DNA of 64,000 nucleotides, from positions 8,973,344 through 9,037,343 of the forward strand of contig NC_023756.2 in the NCBI RefSeq assembly GCF_000499845.2. Direction: 5' to 3'. Every line of letters starts with the position of its first letter. The first letter of the stretch is position 1. Below the pieces are notes generated by a model. That model worked only from the letters and a program-made list of their open reading frames with translations. It searched no databases and was not told where the DNA came from. This DNA is from Phaseolus vulgaris. Lineage: Eukaryota > Streptophyta > Magnoliopsida > Fabales > Fabaceae. Made by a program: the position numbers and the translations under genes. Positions 46,471 to 58,149 of the stretch are shown one piece after another.

Positions 46471-46762
46471 GAAACAAGATACACATTTTAGTGATTTCAA
46501 TGTGTTTCAACTATAGTGGCAAAGAAATGGAATTTCGTATGCACTTACAATGCAAGAAACAAATTCTCTAAAAATGTAACTAATATTTTTTGTAGATGTG
46601 AAGAAAATGTTCCAAATGCAAAGTACAAACATACTATACTTTTAGAGAAAAATTTGCTCTAATTGTTAGTTGTGATATCTTAAATGAATCTGAGAGTATA
46701 ATGATACAATACTTGTATAAATTTTTCTTTCTCCAATGAGGATTTTTCTGTGATGAATTAGG

Positions 46763-47610
46763 TATGAGGAGAATGCAAATGAGTTGGGACAGTTGGCTAT
46801 TTAGACATGTCCGAAGTGTCGAGGCTTTTGCAATTGCAGCTTATGCTAGTGAATTTCTTTTCATTTTTTCTATTTATGTTTTGGATTAGTATTTTATCCA
46901 TGAGTTCAATATGAAAGAGGAGTTGTTGGTAGGAAAAAACGAGCAACCTATTGGTTCCCTATATCTTAGTGCTAAGGAATCTGATTTGAAGTATGTTGTG
47001 AAAATTCTTGTTGTTAAGAAGGCTTCAAAAGCTTCCGAATTGAATAAGGTCAACGATACGATTAGCTTACCATCAAATGAAGCTAATGAGAAAAAAGTAT
47101 GTTATTTTTCTATTGATTCCATTTACGAAATCTCATGTGGTTGGCATGCTTGGTTAAAAAGGATCTCTTGTTTAATTGTGCAAATTCGTGATTAGATAAT
47201 GATCATATGAACGAAAATGTGTTTATATTTCAACTTATGATAAGTTTTTTTATGAGATAACCTTGTGATTGGTGGTTCATTTTCTTTTTTGTTATTTCTT
47301 GTACGAGCTTGAAGTACTTCTCTCAAGGAAACTTGCGAAAGAAAATTTTACATATGCAAATGATATCATTAAAGTTTGCAACAAAGATGGTGATGAGGAT
47401 GATAATGTTGGTGCCATGTTCCAATGAGAGATAGCAATGTTCCCAAATGTTGGTATGAACTTAGAGACTAAAACATATGAGGATAAAATTCTTTTTTCCC
47501 CTGAAATAGAGTTAAGAGAAATATTTGACATTGAGTTACCACCCAAAGATGTTGAGAATGCATTGCAACTTTTAGAGTTTTGCAAAGTGTTTGGAAAGGT
47601 ATGGTTTTGT
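46763..47610 (+). pseudogene. CDCA7/R1-type zinc-finger gene fragment, copy d
   Basis: Best copy of the family. 46763-46846 reads YEENANELGQLA, a stop (TAG 46802-46804 where a Trp codon is expected), then TCPKCRGFCNCSLC, an exact CxxCxxxCxCxxC core of zf-4CXXC_R1. 46911-47090 continues with EQPIGSLYLSAKESDLKYVV and VKILVVKKASKASELNKVND. 47437-47601 holds IFDIELPPKDVENALQLLEF and CKVFGKV, a DDT-like helix region. Introns with plausible signals separate the parts. Family members are nuclear DNA-binding proteins; CDCA7 helps chromatin remodelling by HELLS/DDM1-type enzymes in animals and probably plants. Confidence 0.78.
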
Positions 47611-47714
47611 TTCATGCTAAAATTTTTTTCCTGATATTTGGTTTGATTAATTGCAGTTTATTGTTGCATAGTTGATTGACTGAATAAACATAATTGACAA
47701 ATTCTTTCAATGTT

Positions 47715-50622
47715 ATATAGTGATATTACAAAATTGGAACTAATTATTTGTATAAAGTTTTAGATGATTTTGTAGTTGGTCATTTAATTGAATGGTTTCA
47801 ACATGATATTCCCTTATCTTATGGTATATAATTTAATGTAACAAAAGATAATATCATTCATGGTGAAACCATTCAATTAAATGACCAACTACAAAATCAT
47901 TGAAAACTTAATTTTTAAGTTGCATGATATTTGATAGAGATAATTAGTTCCAATTTTGATATCACTCTATAACATTGAAGAAATTTGCCAATTATGTTTA
48001 CTCATTCAGTCAACCATTAAATGCAACAATGAATTGCAATTAATCAAACAAAACATCAAGATAAATTGTTAACATAAAATCATACATTTCCAAACACTTT
48101 GTAAAACTCTAAAAGATGTAATGCATTCCCAACATCTTTGGATGGTAACGCAATGCCAAATATTTCTTTTAACTTTGTGTCAGTGGCAAAAAAAAATTTC
48201 CCTTCAAATTTGTTTCTCTCTAAGTTCATACCAACATTAAGGAACCTGCCTATCTCTTTTTGGAGCATGAGACCAACATTATCACCTCCATCATTATCTT
48301 TGTTGCAAACTTTAGTGATATTACTTGTATCTGTACAATTTTCTTTTCCAAGTTCTCCGAGAGATGTAGTTAAAGCTCCTGCTAGAAATAACAAAAACGA
48401 ACATGACCATCAACCATAAGGTCTTGCTTTAAAAAGCATAAGTTGAAATATAAACACATTTTCGCACATATCATCATTATCTAATCATGAACATGCACAA
48501 TTAAACAAGATATCATTTTGAACCAAATTTGTCAACCACAAGAGGTTTCAGAAAGGGCATGAATAGAAAAATAACATATTTTTTCTCACTAGCTTCATTT
48601 GATGGTAAGACAGTCGTGTCATTGAGCTTATTTAATCCTGAAGCTTTTGAAGCCTTCTTAACAGCAAACATTTCTGCAACAAAACTAAAACCAGATTCCT
48701 TTACATTACAATACAAGGACCAGTAGATTTCTCATTTTTTCCTACAAACAAAACTCCACTTTCATATTGAATTCATGCTTACAATACTAACTCAAAAAAC
48801 AAATAGAAAAATGAAAAGAAACTCATTGACATAAGTTGCAGTTGCAAAAACCTTGACACTTCGGACATGTCCAATTAGCCAACTGTTGCAACTCTTTTGC
48901 ATTCTTTCCATCGCATAAAAAACCTCATAAGAGAAAATAAGTACATATATTAAATACAAGCACTGTATTGTTATACTCTTATATTCTTGTAACATATGTC
49001 AGCTGACAATTAGAGCCTTATTCCTTTTAAATGTATAACACGTTTGGACCTTGCATTTGAAACTTTTTTTTGTCACATTTCCAAAAACAATATTAGTCAC
49101 ATTTTTTTAAAAATGCATTACAAGTGCATGGGAAATTCCATTGCTTTCCAACTATAGTTAAAACTCACATAATTCATCAAAAAGTGTTATCTTTTTTTTT
49201 ACAAGAACATGCATATTCGTGTTCCACTAAAATAAGATACAAGGAATCCATATTTATTTTCAAGATTTAACATCATCAACAAATTTTCAATATTTAATAA
49301 GCGATATGGACTTTATATATCTAATTGAGAAAATTACTATAAATAGAGTGTCATATTTGTCTACCAATAAGTACCTAAATATATGCCTTAATTTACAATT
49401 AATTACACTATTGTAGCTAATTAAAAGATATGACATAAATATATGTCTTAATTTATAAGTAATTAAACTATTACTGCCAGTTTCATATTTCATTGTACTT
49501 TTTAATTAATTAATAGATAAAATAATTATCATTAATAAAATAAAAATAAAGGTGAAAAACTTTCTCTCAACATATTCAACACACTCAAGCTGCCTTTGGT
49601 AACCATTTACTATTATGTCCATTGACACAATATAAAGAATCCAAACTTTTCACAATCACCTTGAGAAAATATACTTCACAATTTTATCTATCTTCTGAAA
49701 TTAAAGAGACTAGTTTTCTTCAAATGTGTGTTGTTTCATCTTATATTTTTATACTTGTGTGTTTTTTTTTATTATTTCTTTTAGAAATCTTGTTGGATTA
49801 CAATAATATAATTGTTCATAAAAATGAAGTTAAAGATTTTGAGAATTACCTTGTAACTAATCAACACATAAAATATTGTAACTTTTCAACTTCGAAAATG
49901 TCGTACCATTACACTTCAACAACCAGGCTTGATTCTCGTAGCATCAAAAACACTGTTTTCTTCCAACACTAGAAAGAACAAATGTCAACTTTTACAAATA
50001 TTAAATATTATAAGATATAAATCAACCGTACATTAATCTTTTTAAAAACTCATTAAATCTAAGTCTAAACATTTTATTTAGAATTTATCTTAATATTAAA
50101 GTAGAATGGTTGTAAATAATAAGAGATATTCATAGGAAGATACATTATACTTCTTATTAATTACAATAACAAATATATTTACTTTGTAAATTGAGTGGCA
50201 TTCCAAAAATAATTGCAAAAGAGAAGTCATATCAACGTTAATCATCAATATTAACAATTAACCTATTACATGAAATCAATGACATAAAAATTTGAAATAA
50301 GAGTCCAACTCTTAGACCAATCACACCATACTAATCCTACAACCATTAAGAATGTTCTGAGAAATATACTACTTATAAAATTTATATTGTAAGGGCAAAG
50401 ACAATTATGTAAAGAAGTGAATCAACAAATCATCAATGTACCACCAAATTTCATTTTTGGCAGACAGATTGGAAGAAAAATTTATTCACATCATAGTGTA
50501 TATCATCAATAGCCTAATGTTCGTTTTCCTACATACTTCAAAAAAAAAAATACTAATATAAAAAAGTAAAGGACAATATATTGAAATCTATAATTATCTC
50601 ATAAACTATGTAAAATTAGATG
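47715..50622. repeat. Segmental repeat block C, right copy
   Basis: Same-orientation partner of 34150-37066. The left boundary falls close to the inverted-repeat centre, so the duplication and the inversion share a breakpoint region. Confidence 0.75.
48080..48910 (-). pseudogene. CDCA7/R1-type zinc-finger gene fragment, copy e
   Basis: The reverse-complement partner of copy d. The zinc-finger core near 48905-48840 reads ANWTCPKCQGFCNCNL with the Trp intact. The linker VAEMFAVKKASKASGLNKLN is near 48513-48716, and the DDT-like end IFGIALPSKDVGNALHLLEF at 48080-48180. Since copy d has a stop where copy e has Trp, the two decayed independently after inversion. Confidence 0.75.
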
Positions 50623-50741
50623 TACTTGCGAAAAGAAATATTCATCTAGATTTTTTTGATGTCGTTAAAATAACAAAAGTAGGTTATAATTTCTTATACA
50701 AACCAATTATTAAATAAAACAAAGGAAGTAAAACATACAAT

Positions 50742-53421
50742 GTTTGCATAATTATTTGTGGTAATGGGATAGATAAAAATATTTCTCAAATATAAAATAT
50801 TATTACAACAAGAATGGAAAGTTTTGTTTCCTTTTTAGCTGAAAAAAGCCTTCCAGGTGTGTATTTTACAGAGATCTCTTAAGTTTTGTTGAGCAAAATT
50901 GTTGAACAAATATATAAATTTCACTACAAAACTCAAGACAAGTGACATGGGACTTACTAACCAATTCACATATATGAGTACAAAATAAAATTTAATAATT
51001 ATGGAAAAATGTATTAAATTTCTTTTAAAAAAGTACATTAAATCTAAAAATAAAGTTTTGCTTTTGAATTTATCTTGAGATTAATTTTAGAAATAGAAAT
51101 AAGTAATTAGAGATATTCATGAAAAAATACATTAAATCTTTTATTAATTACAGTTACAAATATATTAATTTTTTTGCAAGCATTACAATGCAAGAGAATA
51201 GTCATACAAACATTATAATTCACCATTCAAATCCATGAAGAAGATTAAAATATGTTGTTCAAGAATTTTAGCTACATGAAACAAAAATATCAACTTAAGA
51301 AAAATCTATTCAGATTATGATGTATATATCATCAATAACACCGTATTCATGTTCTTAAATGCTTCAGAAAATACAAAAATAAAAAAGTAAAATACAAGAT
51401 ATTGAAATCCACAATCGTTCTCATAAACTATGTACAATTAGATAAACCAATTTTTAAACAAAGGAAAAGAAGTACAAATATAAAACAATATTCTGTTAAG
51501 TGTAATATAGCCTCACACATAGCATATATTTGTTTCTTTTTAGCTAAAAAAACCTCCCACTTTTCTATCTTACTAAGAAAATCCTATTCACATTATAGTG
51601 TATATATCATCAATAGCTCCATATTCATTTTCTTAATTAGATGCTTCAAAATATAAAAATAAAAGTAAAAAGTAAAACACATTATATAAAACAAAAGAAA
51701 GGAAGTAAAATATCTTACAAAGTACATTATATAAAATATCTTACAAAGATTCCATAAGTTGGGTAGAACAAAATTGTTCAACAAATATATAAATTTCATT
51801 TCAAAACTCAAGACAAGTGGAAACAAGTGATGTGGGACTTTCTAAAATTTAACCATAATAACACTAAAAACTGAGTATTTATTAGATGTGTGTTCATACT
51901 TCTATTATTAAAAGTAAAATCAGATTAAAATGTAACATTCATTTGCAATGTAAATTTAACTTATTTTCATAATTTATGGTCAAGAGGAGAAATAGTTTAT
52001 AAATACATATTTTGAAGCCATTTCAAGCATTGACATGCAACCAAACCTACCATATTTATATAAAAATGAAAACAATTTCAATAATGTCAAATTTTACACC
52101 TTTAAATTATAGATATCTTAACTAATCTAAACCTTAGGCTAAAATAAATCATAAATTACTTCTGGCAAACATATTCGGTTTGATCCATTTTTTATTGAGA
52201 AAAGAAAAGAAAAATCAGTTTAGAATTAGAGAAAAGACAATACTAGAAGTCATATAAACATTAACATTAAAGTATTATCAATCACATAAAAACTTGATAT
52301 AAGAGTCCAACTCCTAGACCAATCACACTAAACTAATCCTACAACCATTAACAATATCTTAAGAAATAGATTGTAAAATTTTATATTATAAGGGCAAGAA
52401 TCATTATGTAAAGCAATGAATCAACAGATCACCAATGTACCACCAAATTTCATTTGTGCCAAGAATTGGAAGAAAAATTTATTCACATCATAGTGTATAT
52501 CATCAATATCTCAGTATTCATTTTTCTAAATACTTAAAAAAATACTAATATTAAAACTAAAACACAATTGAAATCTTAAATCGCCTCATAAACTATGCAC
52601 AATTAGATGTATCCAAAAGAACTATTCATCTAGATTTTTAGATGTTATTAAAATAACAAAAGTGAAGTTTATTAGGATAGGTACATAATTTCTTATATAA
52701 ACCAATTTTTAAATAAAGGAAAGGAAATAAAAATACACAATGCTTACAATGTTTTCATTGTTATTATGGTGCATTGTTATTCGGAAGAAAATACATTTTA
52801 AAGCAATTCTCGTGATAAAAAAGTGACCTCAAGAAAAGAAAACAATAATTCTTGTACTTCCTTAAACTAGATAATTGTTTGTTTAATTTGTTGATAAAAA
52901 AAAGTTTTAGTCATCTCACAATCTCTTTTTTAGCGTTCTCTTCCGAACAACAATGCACCATAATACAATATATAAGAGAGACATAGTAAAAACACTTCTC
53001 AAATATATTACAATAAGAGTGGAAATGAAAAGGTTTGTTTCCTTTCAATCACTTTAAATCATTCTCCTAAATGTATTATTGCCTCACGTATCTTAGGTTT
53101 GTTTTCTTTTTAGCTGAAAACACCTCCTATATGTATATCTTACAAATATTCGCAAACAGATATATAAATTTCACTCCAAAACTCAAGACTTGGACAAAAC
53201 CCATGAAGAAGATTAAAATATGTTGTCATAGAACTATAGCTGCACAAAACAAAAAAACATCAATTTAAGTAAAATCTATCAACATATGTGTGTTTATTAT
53301 GGAAACAAACATACATGCATGCTTACCTCTATTATTAAAAATAAAATCAGATTAAATTGTAAAATTCATAATATAAATTTAACTTCTTTTCTTAATCTAT
53401 GGTGAAAGGATAAATAGTTTA
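50742..53421. repeat. Segmental repeat block A, right copy
   Basis: Partner of 1-2154. It contains an additional stretch 52300-52830 which itself resembles 36740-36960 and 50310-50560 (for example GAGTCCAACTCCTAGACCAA). The alignment with the left block is cut by the copia insertion at 53422. Confidence 0.8.
53417..53421. repeat. Target-site duplication of the copia element
   Basis: GTTTA stands before the left LTR and after the right LTR (58414-58418). The homologous empty site is visible in the left block at 2150-2154. Confidence 0.9.
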
Positions 53422-53681
53422 TGAAAGAATATTTTCTGTTTTATTCAATCTGTCTTTCATCTATAGCAATGATACATATATATAACCATAGCATTAGAAC
53501 CGTACAGAACCATACAAATTCTTTTTCTAACATAACATCTGTAATTAAGACTAATTATAGACCCATTAATAGTGATTATATTCCTATAATTAAGTCTAAT
53601 TATAGACTCATTAATAGTGATTATATTCCTGTAATTAAGTCTAATTAAGTCTAATAATAATAATGATTTTGTCCGGTAATA
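53422..53681 (-). repeat. 3' LTR of the copia element
   Basis: Begins TGAAAGAATA and ends CCGGTAATA on the plus strand, so the element-sense ends are TA...CA instead of TG...CA, in both LTRs. It contains an internal direct repeat of about 50 bp around ATTAATAGTGATTATATTCC (53562, 53611). About six substitutions and one 4-bp indel separate it from the other LTR. Confidence 0.9.
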
Positions 53682-53692
53682 TCCCCTCAAGT
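53682..53692 (-). other. Polypurine tract of the copia element
   Basis: Minus strand ACTTGAGGGGA, directly inside the 3' LTR. Confidence 0.75.
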
Positions 53693-55180
53693 TGGAGCAT
53701 GTAAGTCTTGAATGCCCAACTTGACCAAGATGGCTCCAAACTTTTTAGCACCGAGAGCTTTGGTGAAAAGGTCAGCTAGTTGTGTATGTGTGGGCACATA
53801 GGATGGAAGAAGGCGCTTGTGAATGATTTCATCTCGAACAAGGTGACAGTGAACTTCAATGTGTTTGGTGCGTTCGTGGAAGACCGGGTTTTTAGCAATG
53901 TGAAGTGCTGCTTGACTATCACAATAAAGACGAATTTGGTCAGGATGAGGAACATGTAGAGAAGCGAGAATGTCTTTAATCCACTTTAATTCTCGGGTGG
54001 TCTTAGCCATTGATCGATATTCAGCCTCAGCAGAGGAGGGAGAAACCGTTTGTTGTTTCTGGGTTTTCCAAGAGATTGGGGAAGTGCCGAGTTGAATAAA
54101 CCATCCGGTGAGAGATTTCCGTGTCAGTGGACAACTTGCCCAATCAGAATCACACCACCCAAAGAGTTGTAAGTTGTTCTCTCGAGGTAGGAGTATTCCT
54201 TGTCCAGGATGCCCCTTTAAATATCGAACAACACGAAGAGCAGCTTGCCAATGCTCAGAGCGTGGATTTTGCATAAATTGAGATAAAGCTTGGACACTAT
54301 AGGCAAGGTCAGGTCGAGTGAAACACAGATAAATTAACCTCCCAACAAGTCTACGATAAGTAGCTGGGTCAGAAAGAAAAGAACTAGTAGCGGAGCTCAA
54401 TTTGTGATTTTCTTCACATGGTGTAGTGGCGGGCTTCGCACCCAACAATCCGACTTCAGTAATGATATCTAAGGCATATTTCCTCTGACAAAGGAAGATT
54501 CCGTTGGGGGAGCGAGCAACTTCAACCCCCAGGAAGTACTTGAGGCGGCCTAAATCTTTCATATGAAAGCATTGATTTAAGTAGCCTTTAAAACATTGGA
54601 TGGCAGTACCATTATTCCCTGCAATCACAAGATCATCAACGTAGACTAGCACAACCAACTGTATGTCATTATTATTGAGAGTAAACAGGGAATGATCCTT
54701 CGGGGATTGTTGGAAGCCGTAACGAGTGAGAGAAGCAGATAGTTTAGCAAACCAACACCTGGGGGCCTGTCGGAGGCCATATAGAGACTTTTGAAGCTTG
54801 CACACTGCCCCTGGTTGAGATTCTTGGAAGCCAGGAGGGAGTTTCATATAAACCTCATCATCAAGATCACCATGGAGAAACGCATTTTGAACGTCCATCT
54901 GATGAAGCTCCCAATCTTTTGCGGCTGCTACTGCTAGAGTTGTGCGAATGGTTATCGTCTTTACGACAGGAGAAAACGTCTCGTTGTAATCCAAACCCTC
55001 CACTTGATGATTGCCAAGAATTACCAATCGAGCCTTGAATCTTTCAATTGTTCCATCCGAGTTGTATTTGATTTTGTAGATCCATTTACACCCAAGTGCC
55101 TTCTTTCTTTCCAGGAGGGAGAGCGGTGAGTTTCCAGGTGTCATTGAGTTCGAGAGCATGAATCTCCTGTGCCATAGCAC
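53687..55180 (-). pseudogene. Copia reverse transcriptase and RNase H
   Basis: RT motifs KWIYKIKYNSDG, QMDVQNAFLHGDL (Asp), SLYGLRQAPRCW and LVYVDDLVIAG are all present (YVDD at about residues 180-183 of the frame), followed by YLKGHPGQGI and the RNase H residues in CDSDWASC, SSAEAEYRSMA and YCDSQAALHIAKNP. The frame is open to the natural stop at 53687, just inside the polypurine tract. The first 25 residues are out of frame: upstream of about 55105 a different frame encodes the expected sequence, owing to a 4-bp insertion. Confidence 0.9.
55100..55116 (-). other. 4-bp duplication breaking copia pol
   Basis: CCTTCTTTCTTTCC contains one extra TTCT-type unit; removing four bases would join the upstream Glu/Leu-rich segment to the KKALGCKW segment. 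It is a polymerase-slippage type change. Confidence 0.65.
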
Positions 55181-55354
55181 ACGCCACCGGGGTTCTCAGA
55201 CCGCTTGAGAAAAGAACAGGGGTTCCTGCTCGGTGTGTAAAGAGGTAAGAAAACTTTGATGATGGTTAGAAAAGGAATCACAATTCACAAAATCATGTAT
55301 AGGATACGAAACACCTGAGGATTCTGTTGAAGGAGGTGACGGAACAGAGGGGCT

Positions 55355-56047
55355 TCACGGTATCGTGGTGGCTGCGACAAAATCACGTAACCGTACGGAA
55401 GGCAGCTTCGCGCGATGCCCTCGCCCAAGGGGAACCGCGGCCGTCAGCGGTGGTGAAGAAACCGACGGCGCCGTCTCCGTCGGACGCGGCGGTGGATCCG
55501 CGGGTAGCGTCGAGGCTTCTATACACGGATCGGAGTCGTTGATAGTGTGGTCGAAGTCATCTGTGAGGGTAGCATCCTCCTTGGCTGGGATGGGAGATGC
55601 AATGGGTTGGTTGACGATGCATTCATCTAGGTTTGAGGAGGCAACTTCATGAAGAAAATGTGGGTCCGTTCCAGTTTCTAAAGAGTTGGCAATAATTGGG
55701 TTTTGCAATGGTGGTGCAGTGTCCATCTTTTTGGCTTCAAAATATGGAAATTTATTTTGGAAAAAATGTACATCACGAGAGACAAAGAAAGTTTCTGTTT
55801 CCAAATCAAATAATTTCCATCCTTTTTGGCCATATGGATACCCGACAAACACACATTTTCGGCTACGACTAGCAAATTTATCCCGCTGTCTATTTTGATT
55901 ATGAGCATAACATAATGAACCAAATACTTGTAAGTGCGCGTAACTGGGTACACATCCATGGATCACTTCATAAGGGGTTTTTCCTTTTAGAATGGAGGAT
56001 GGTGTGAGATTGATTAAGTAGCCTGCAGTCAAAACACATTCCCCCAA
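55355..56047 (-). pseudogene. Copia integrase C-terminal part and spacer to RT
   Basis: Starts after a frameshift near 56042 with ECVLTAGYLINLTPS, then KTPYEVIHGCVPSYAHLQVF and CVFVGYPYGQKGW, typical of copia integrase. It goes on to a Pro/Thr/Ala-rich spacer, GC-rich at 55360-55530, and ends at a stop (55355). No catalytic residue is located here. Confidence 0.85.
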
Positions 56048-56361
56048 AATTTAATGGGAAGATTGCCTTGAAACCGTAATGACCGAGCAACATTCAGAAT
56101 ATGCCGATGCTTGCGTTCGACGCGTCCATTTTGTTGCGGGGTCCCGACACAGGAAGTTTGGTGAAGGATACCTTGTTGAATGAAATATTGTTTTAGACAC
56201 ATGAATTCGGTTCCATTGTCAGAGCGAACCATTTTAACACATTTGTTGTATTGCCTCTCAACGAGTGTGAAATTTTTTTTCAAAGTCACTGATACCTCTG
56301 TTTTTTCTTTTAACAAATAGATCCAAACTGCCCGTGAACAATCATCCACAATTGTCAAAAA
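56029..56361 (-). pseudogene. Copia integrase catalytic core
   Basis: After the TAA at 56362-56364 the same frame goes on with TIVDDCSRAVWIYLLKEKTE, MVRSDNGTEF (second Asp) and GTPQQNGRVERKHRHILNVA (Glu). The first Asp (HCDLWGP) lies just upstream of the stop. The frame is lost after IKFWG. Confidence 0.88.
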
Positions 56362-58086
56362 TTATGAAGCACCACAGGATGAAGGAGTTTTATAAGGACC
56401 CCATAAGTCACAATGAATTAAATCAAAAATATTCAAAGCTTGATGCGCACTTAAGAAAAACTTATCTCTCGTTTGTTTCGATTTTTCACAAACTTCACAA
56501 ACTTTATTCAACTCATCACGAGTACATTTCCCACTTATATCAGGAAGCATTTGCACAATCTTAAATGACGGATGTCCTAATCTTTGGTGCCAAAGTGCTA
56601 GTTGATTTTCCATCTTGACATGACATGCTTGAGTCTTCCGTACCCCACGATACCAATAAAGCCCATCTTTCCGTTCACCTGCTCCAATCAGTGTCCTCGA
56701 AGTGCGGTCCTGTATAATACACAATTTATCAGTGAATGTTACAACACAATTTTCTTCATCCGTCAATTGAGGTATTGAAAGTAAATTGCATTTTAATTTG
56801 GGAACATAAAGGACATTTTTCAATTCAAGTCCTTCTTCAAGAGTCATTGTTCCCTGTTCGCAAGCTAGAACACGTTCACCATCGGGTAACCCTACGGGGC
56901 ACCCTTGTATAGTTTCCTTTTCACTTAAATTTTCCAGTGACCCGGTCATATGATTTGATGCCCCACTGTCAATAATCCACAAATCCCAAATGCTCTTACC
57001 AGTCATTTTCTCTGATTCATTTGATTTTTTTTTGCTGATCATATCAATCAGTACCTTCCATTGTTCATTGGTCAGACCTGCCATCTCAAGTTTCTTGTCG
57101 TCATTGTTGGCTTGACTGTTGCTTCCACTAGCGTGTGCCACATTTGCACGTGTCGGGTTACCTTTGTTTCGCATCCCTTGGCGTCCCCTGCCGTTCCATT
57201 TGCCTTCACTTTTTGGTCTGTCACCCCACCATTCGGGATATCCGATCAATTGGAAGCATCCCTTCATGTCGTGACCATTTTTACCGCAATGACTGCACGT
57301 CATTAATTTTTCTACCATATCTCCACGCCCTTTTTCTTTGTAGTTGGCCTGCATCGCGAGACCCACGACAAACCCCCTTTCTTCCGTTGATTTGACCATC
57401 ATTCTCATTCTTTCTTCTTGTACCAACATAGCATATATGCGGTTCAGAGACGGCAATGGGTCTGAGGCCAGAATGTTTGATCTTACTGTCCCGTAGCTTG
57501 CATCATCCAACCCCATAAGGAGTTGATGAACCTTCTCCTCCTCCCTTCGTTTTTCCAACTGAGCACCAATCCCACACTTGCATCCACCACACGTACAAGA
57601 TGAAATTTTGTCACTGTTAGCAAAGTAAGTTGCCACCACCATTCCCTCCTGCTTGCATCTTGACAAGTCCGACCTTAGTTGTTGAATTCTAGGTCCATTC
57701 ACGACCGAGAATCTTTCTTTAATGTCTTCCCACAAGTTATGTGCAGTCTCAGCATATGCTACTGTGGATCGTAAGTTTGGTTCAATGGTGTTTAGAATCC
57801 AAGAGACAATCATGGACTGCACGGTCCACCAATCTTCAAGGTCGGGTGCCTCATCCTCTGGTTGGATATGTGTTCCATCAATGAAGCCCCATTTTCTCCG
57901 GGCACGAAGCGAGATCTTTACTGCTCTTGCCCATTCGTCGTAATTTTCTCCGCGCAATTGGACTTGCGTGATTATGTTTCCGGGATTGTCACTCGCGTTG
58001 AGATCATATGGCGAGTAGGTCTTCTGAGTACCTCCTCCTTCGTGCTCTGCTTTGTTGGCATTATTCTTTTCTGGTGCATCTGCCAT
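56362..58086 (-). pseudogene. Copia gag, protease and integrase N-terminus
   Basis: A 574-codon frame from ATG 58084-58086. Gag domain about residues 20-240; zinc knuckle CSHCGKNGHDMKGC at 264-277; protease IIDSGASNHMTG with the catalytic Asp at about 373; GAG-pre-integrase and HHCC finger with HQRLGHPS (500-507) and CEVC (530-533); first catalytic Asp in HCDLWGPY (about 559). It ends at a TAA that interrupts the integrase. The unusual CTCGGCKC insertion (about 164-171) may be a lineage-specific addition. Confidence 0.9.
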
Positions 58087-58121
58087 GGTTGTGCACCGTT
58101 GCCTTTGCTTTGTGTTTGTCG

Positions 58122-58149
58122 GGTATCAGAGTTTTGTGCTCTGATACCA
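58122..58149 (-). other. Primer-binding site of the copia element within a hairpin
   Basis: The minus strand reads TGGTATCAGAGC directly beside the 5' LTR (58138-58149), the classic complement of initiator tRNA-Met. GGTATCAGAG occurs again inverted at 58122-58131, so the site can pair with itself over 10 bp with a 7-base loop. Confidence 0.85.

Larger units (their letters stand above)
46475..49195. repeat. Large inverted repeat, arms about 1.3 kb
   Basis: 46475-47810 on the plus strand corresponds to 47852-49195 on the minus strand. Near the centre, AGTTGGTCATTTAATTGAAT (47776) faces ATTCAATTAAATGACCAACT (47872), with about 40 bp between the arms. Each arm holds a CDCA7-like fragment and its flanking sequence. 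Confidence 0.85.

Noticed and set aside
55327..55652. Plus-strand frames in the GC-rich part of the copia element
   Set aside because: They are shadows of the Pro/Thr/Ala-rich spacer of the minus-strand copia polyprotein.
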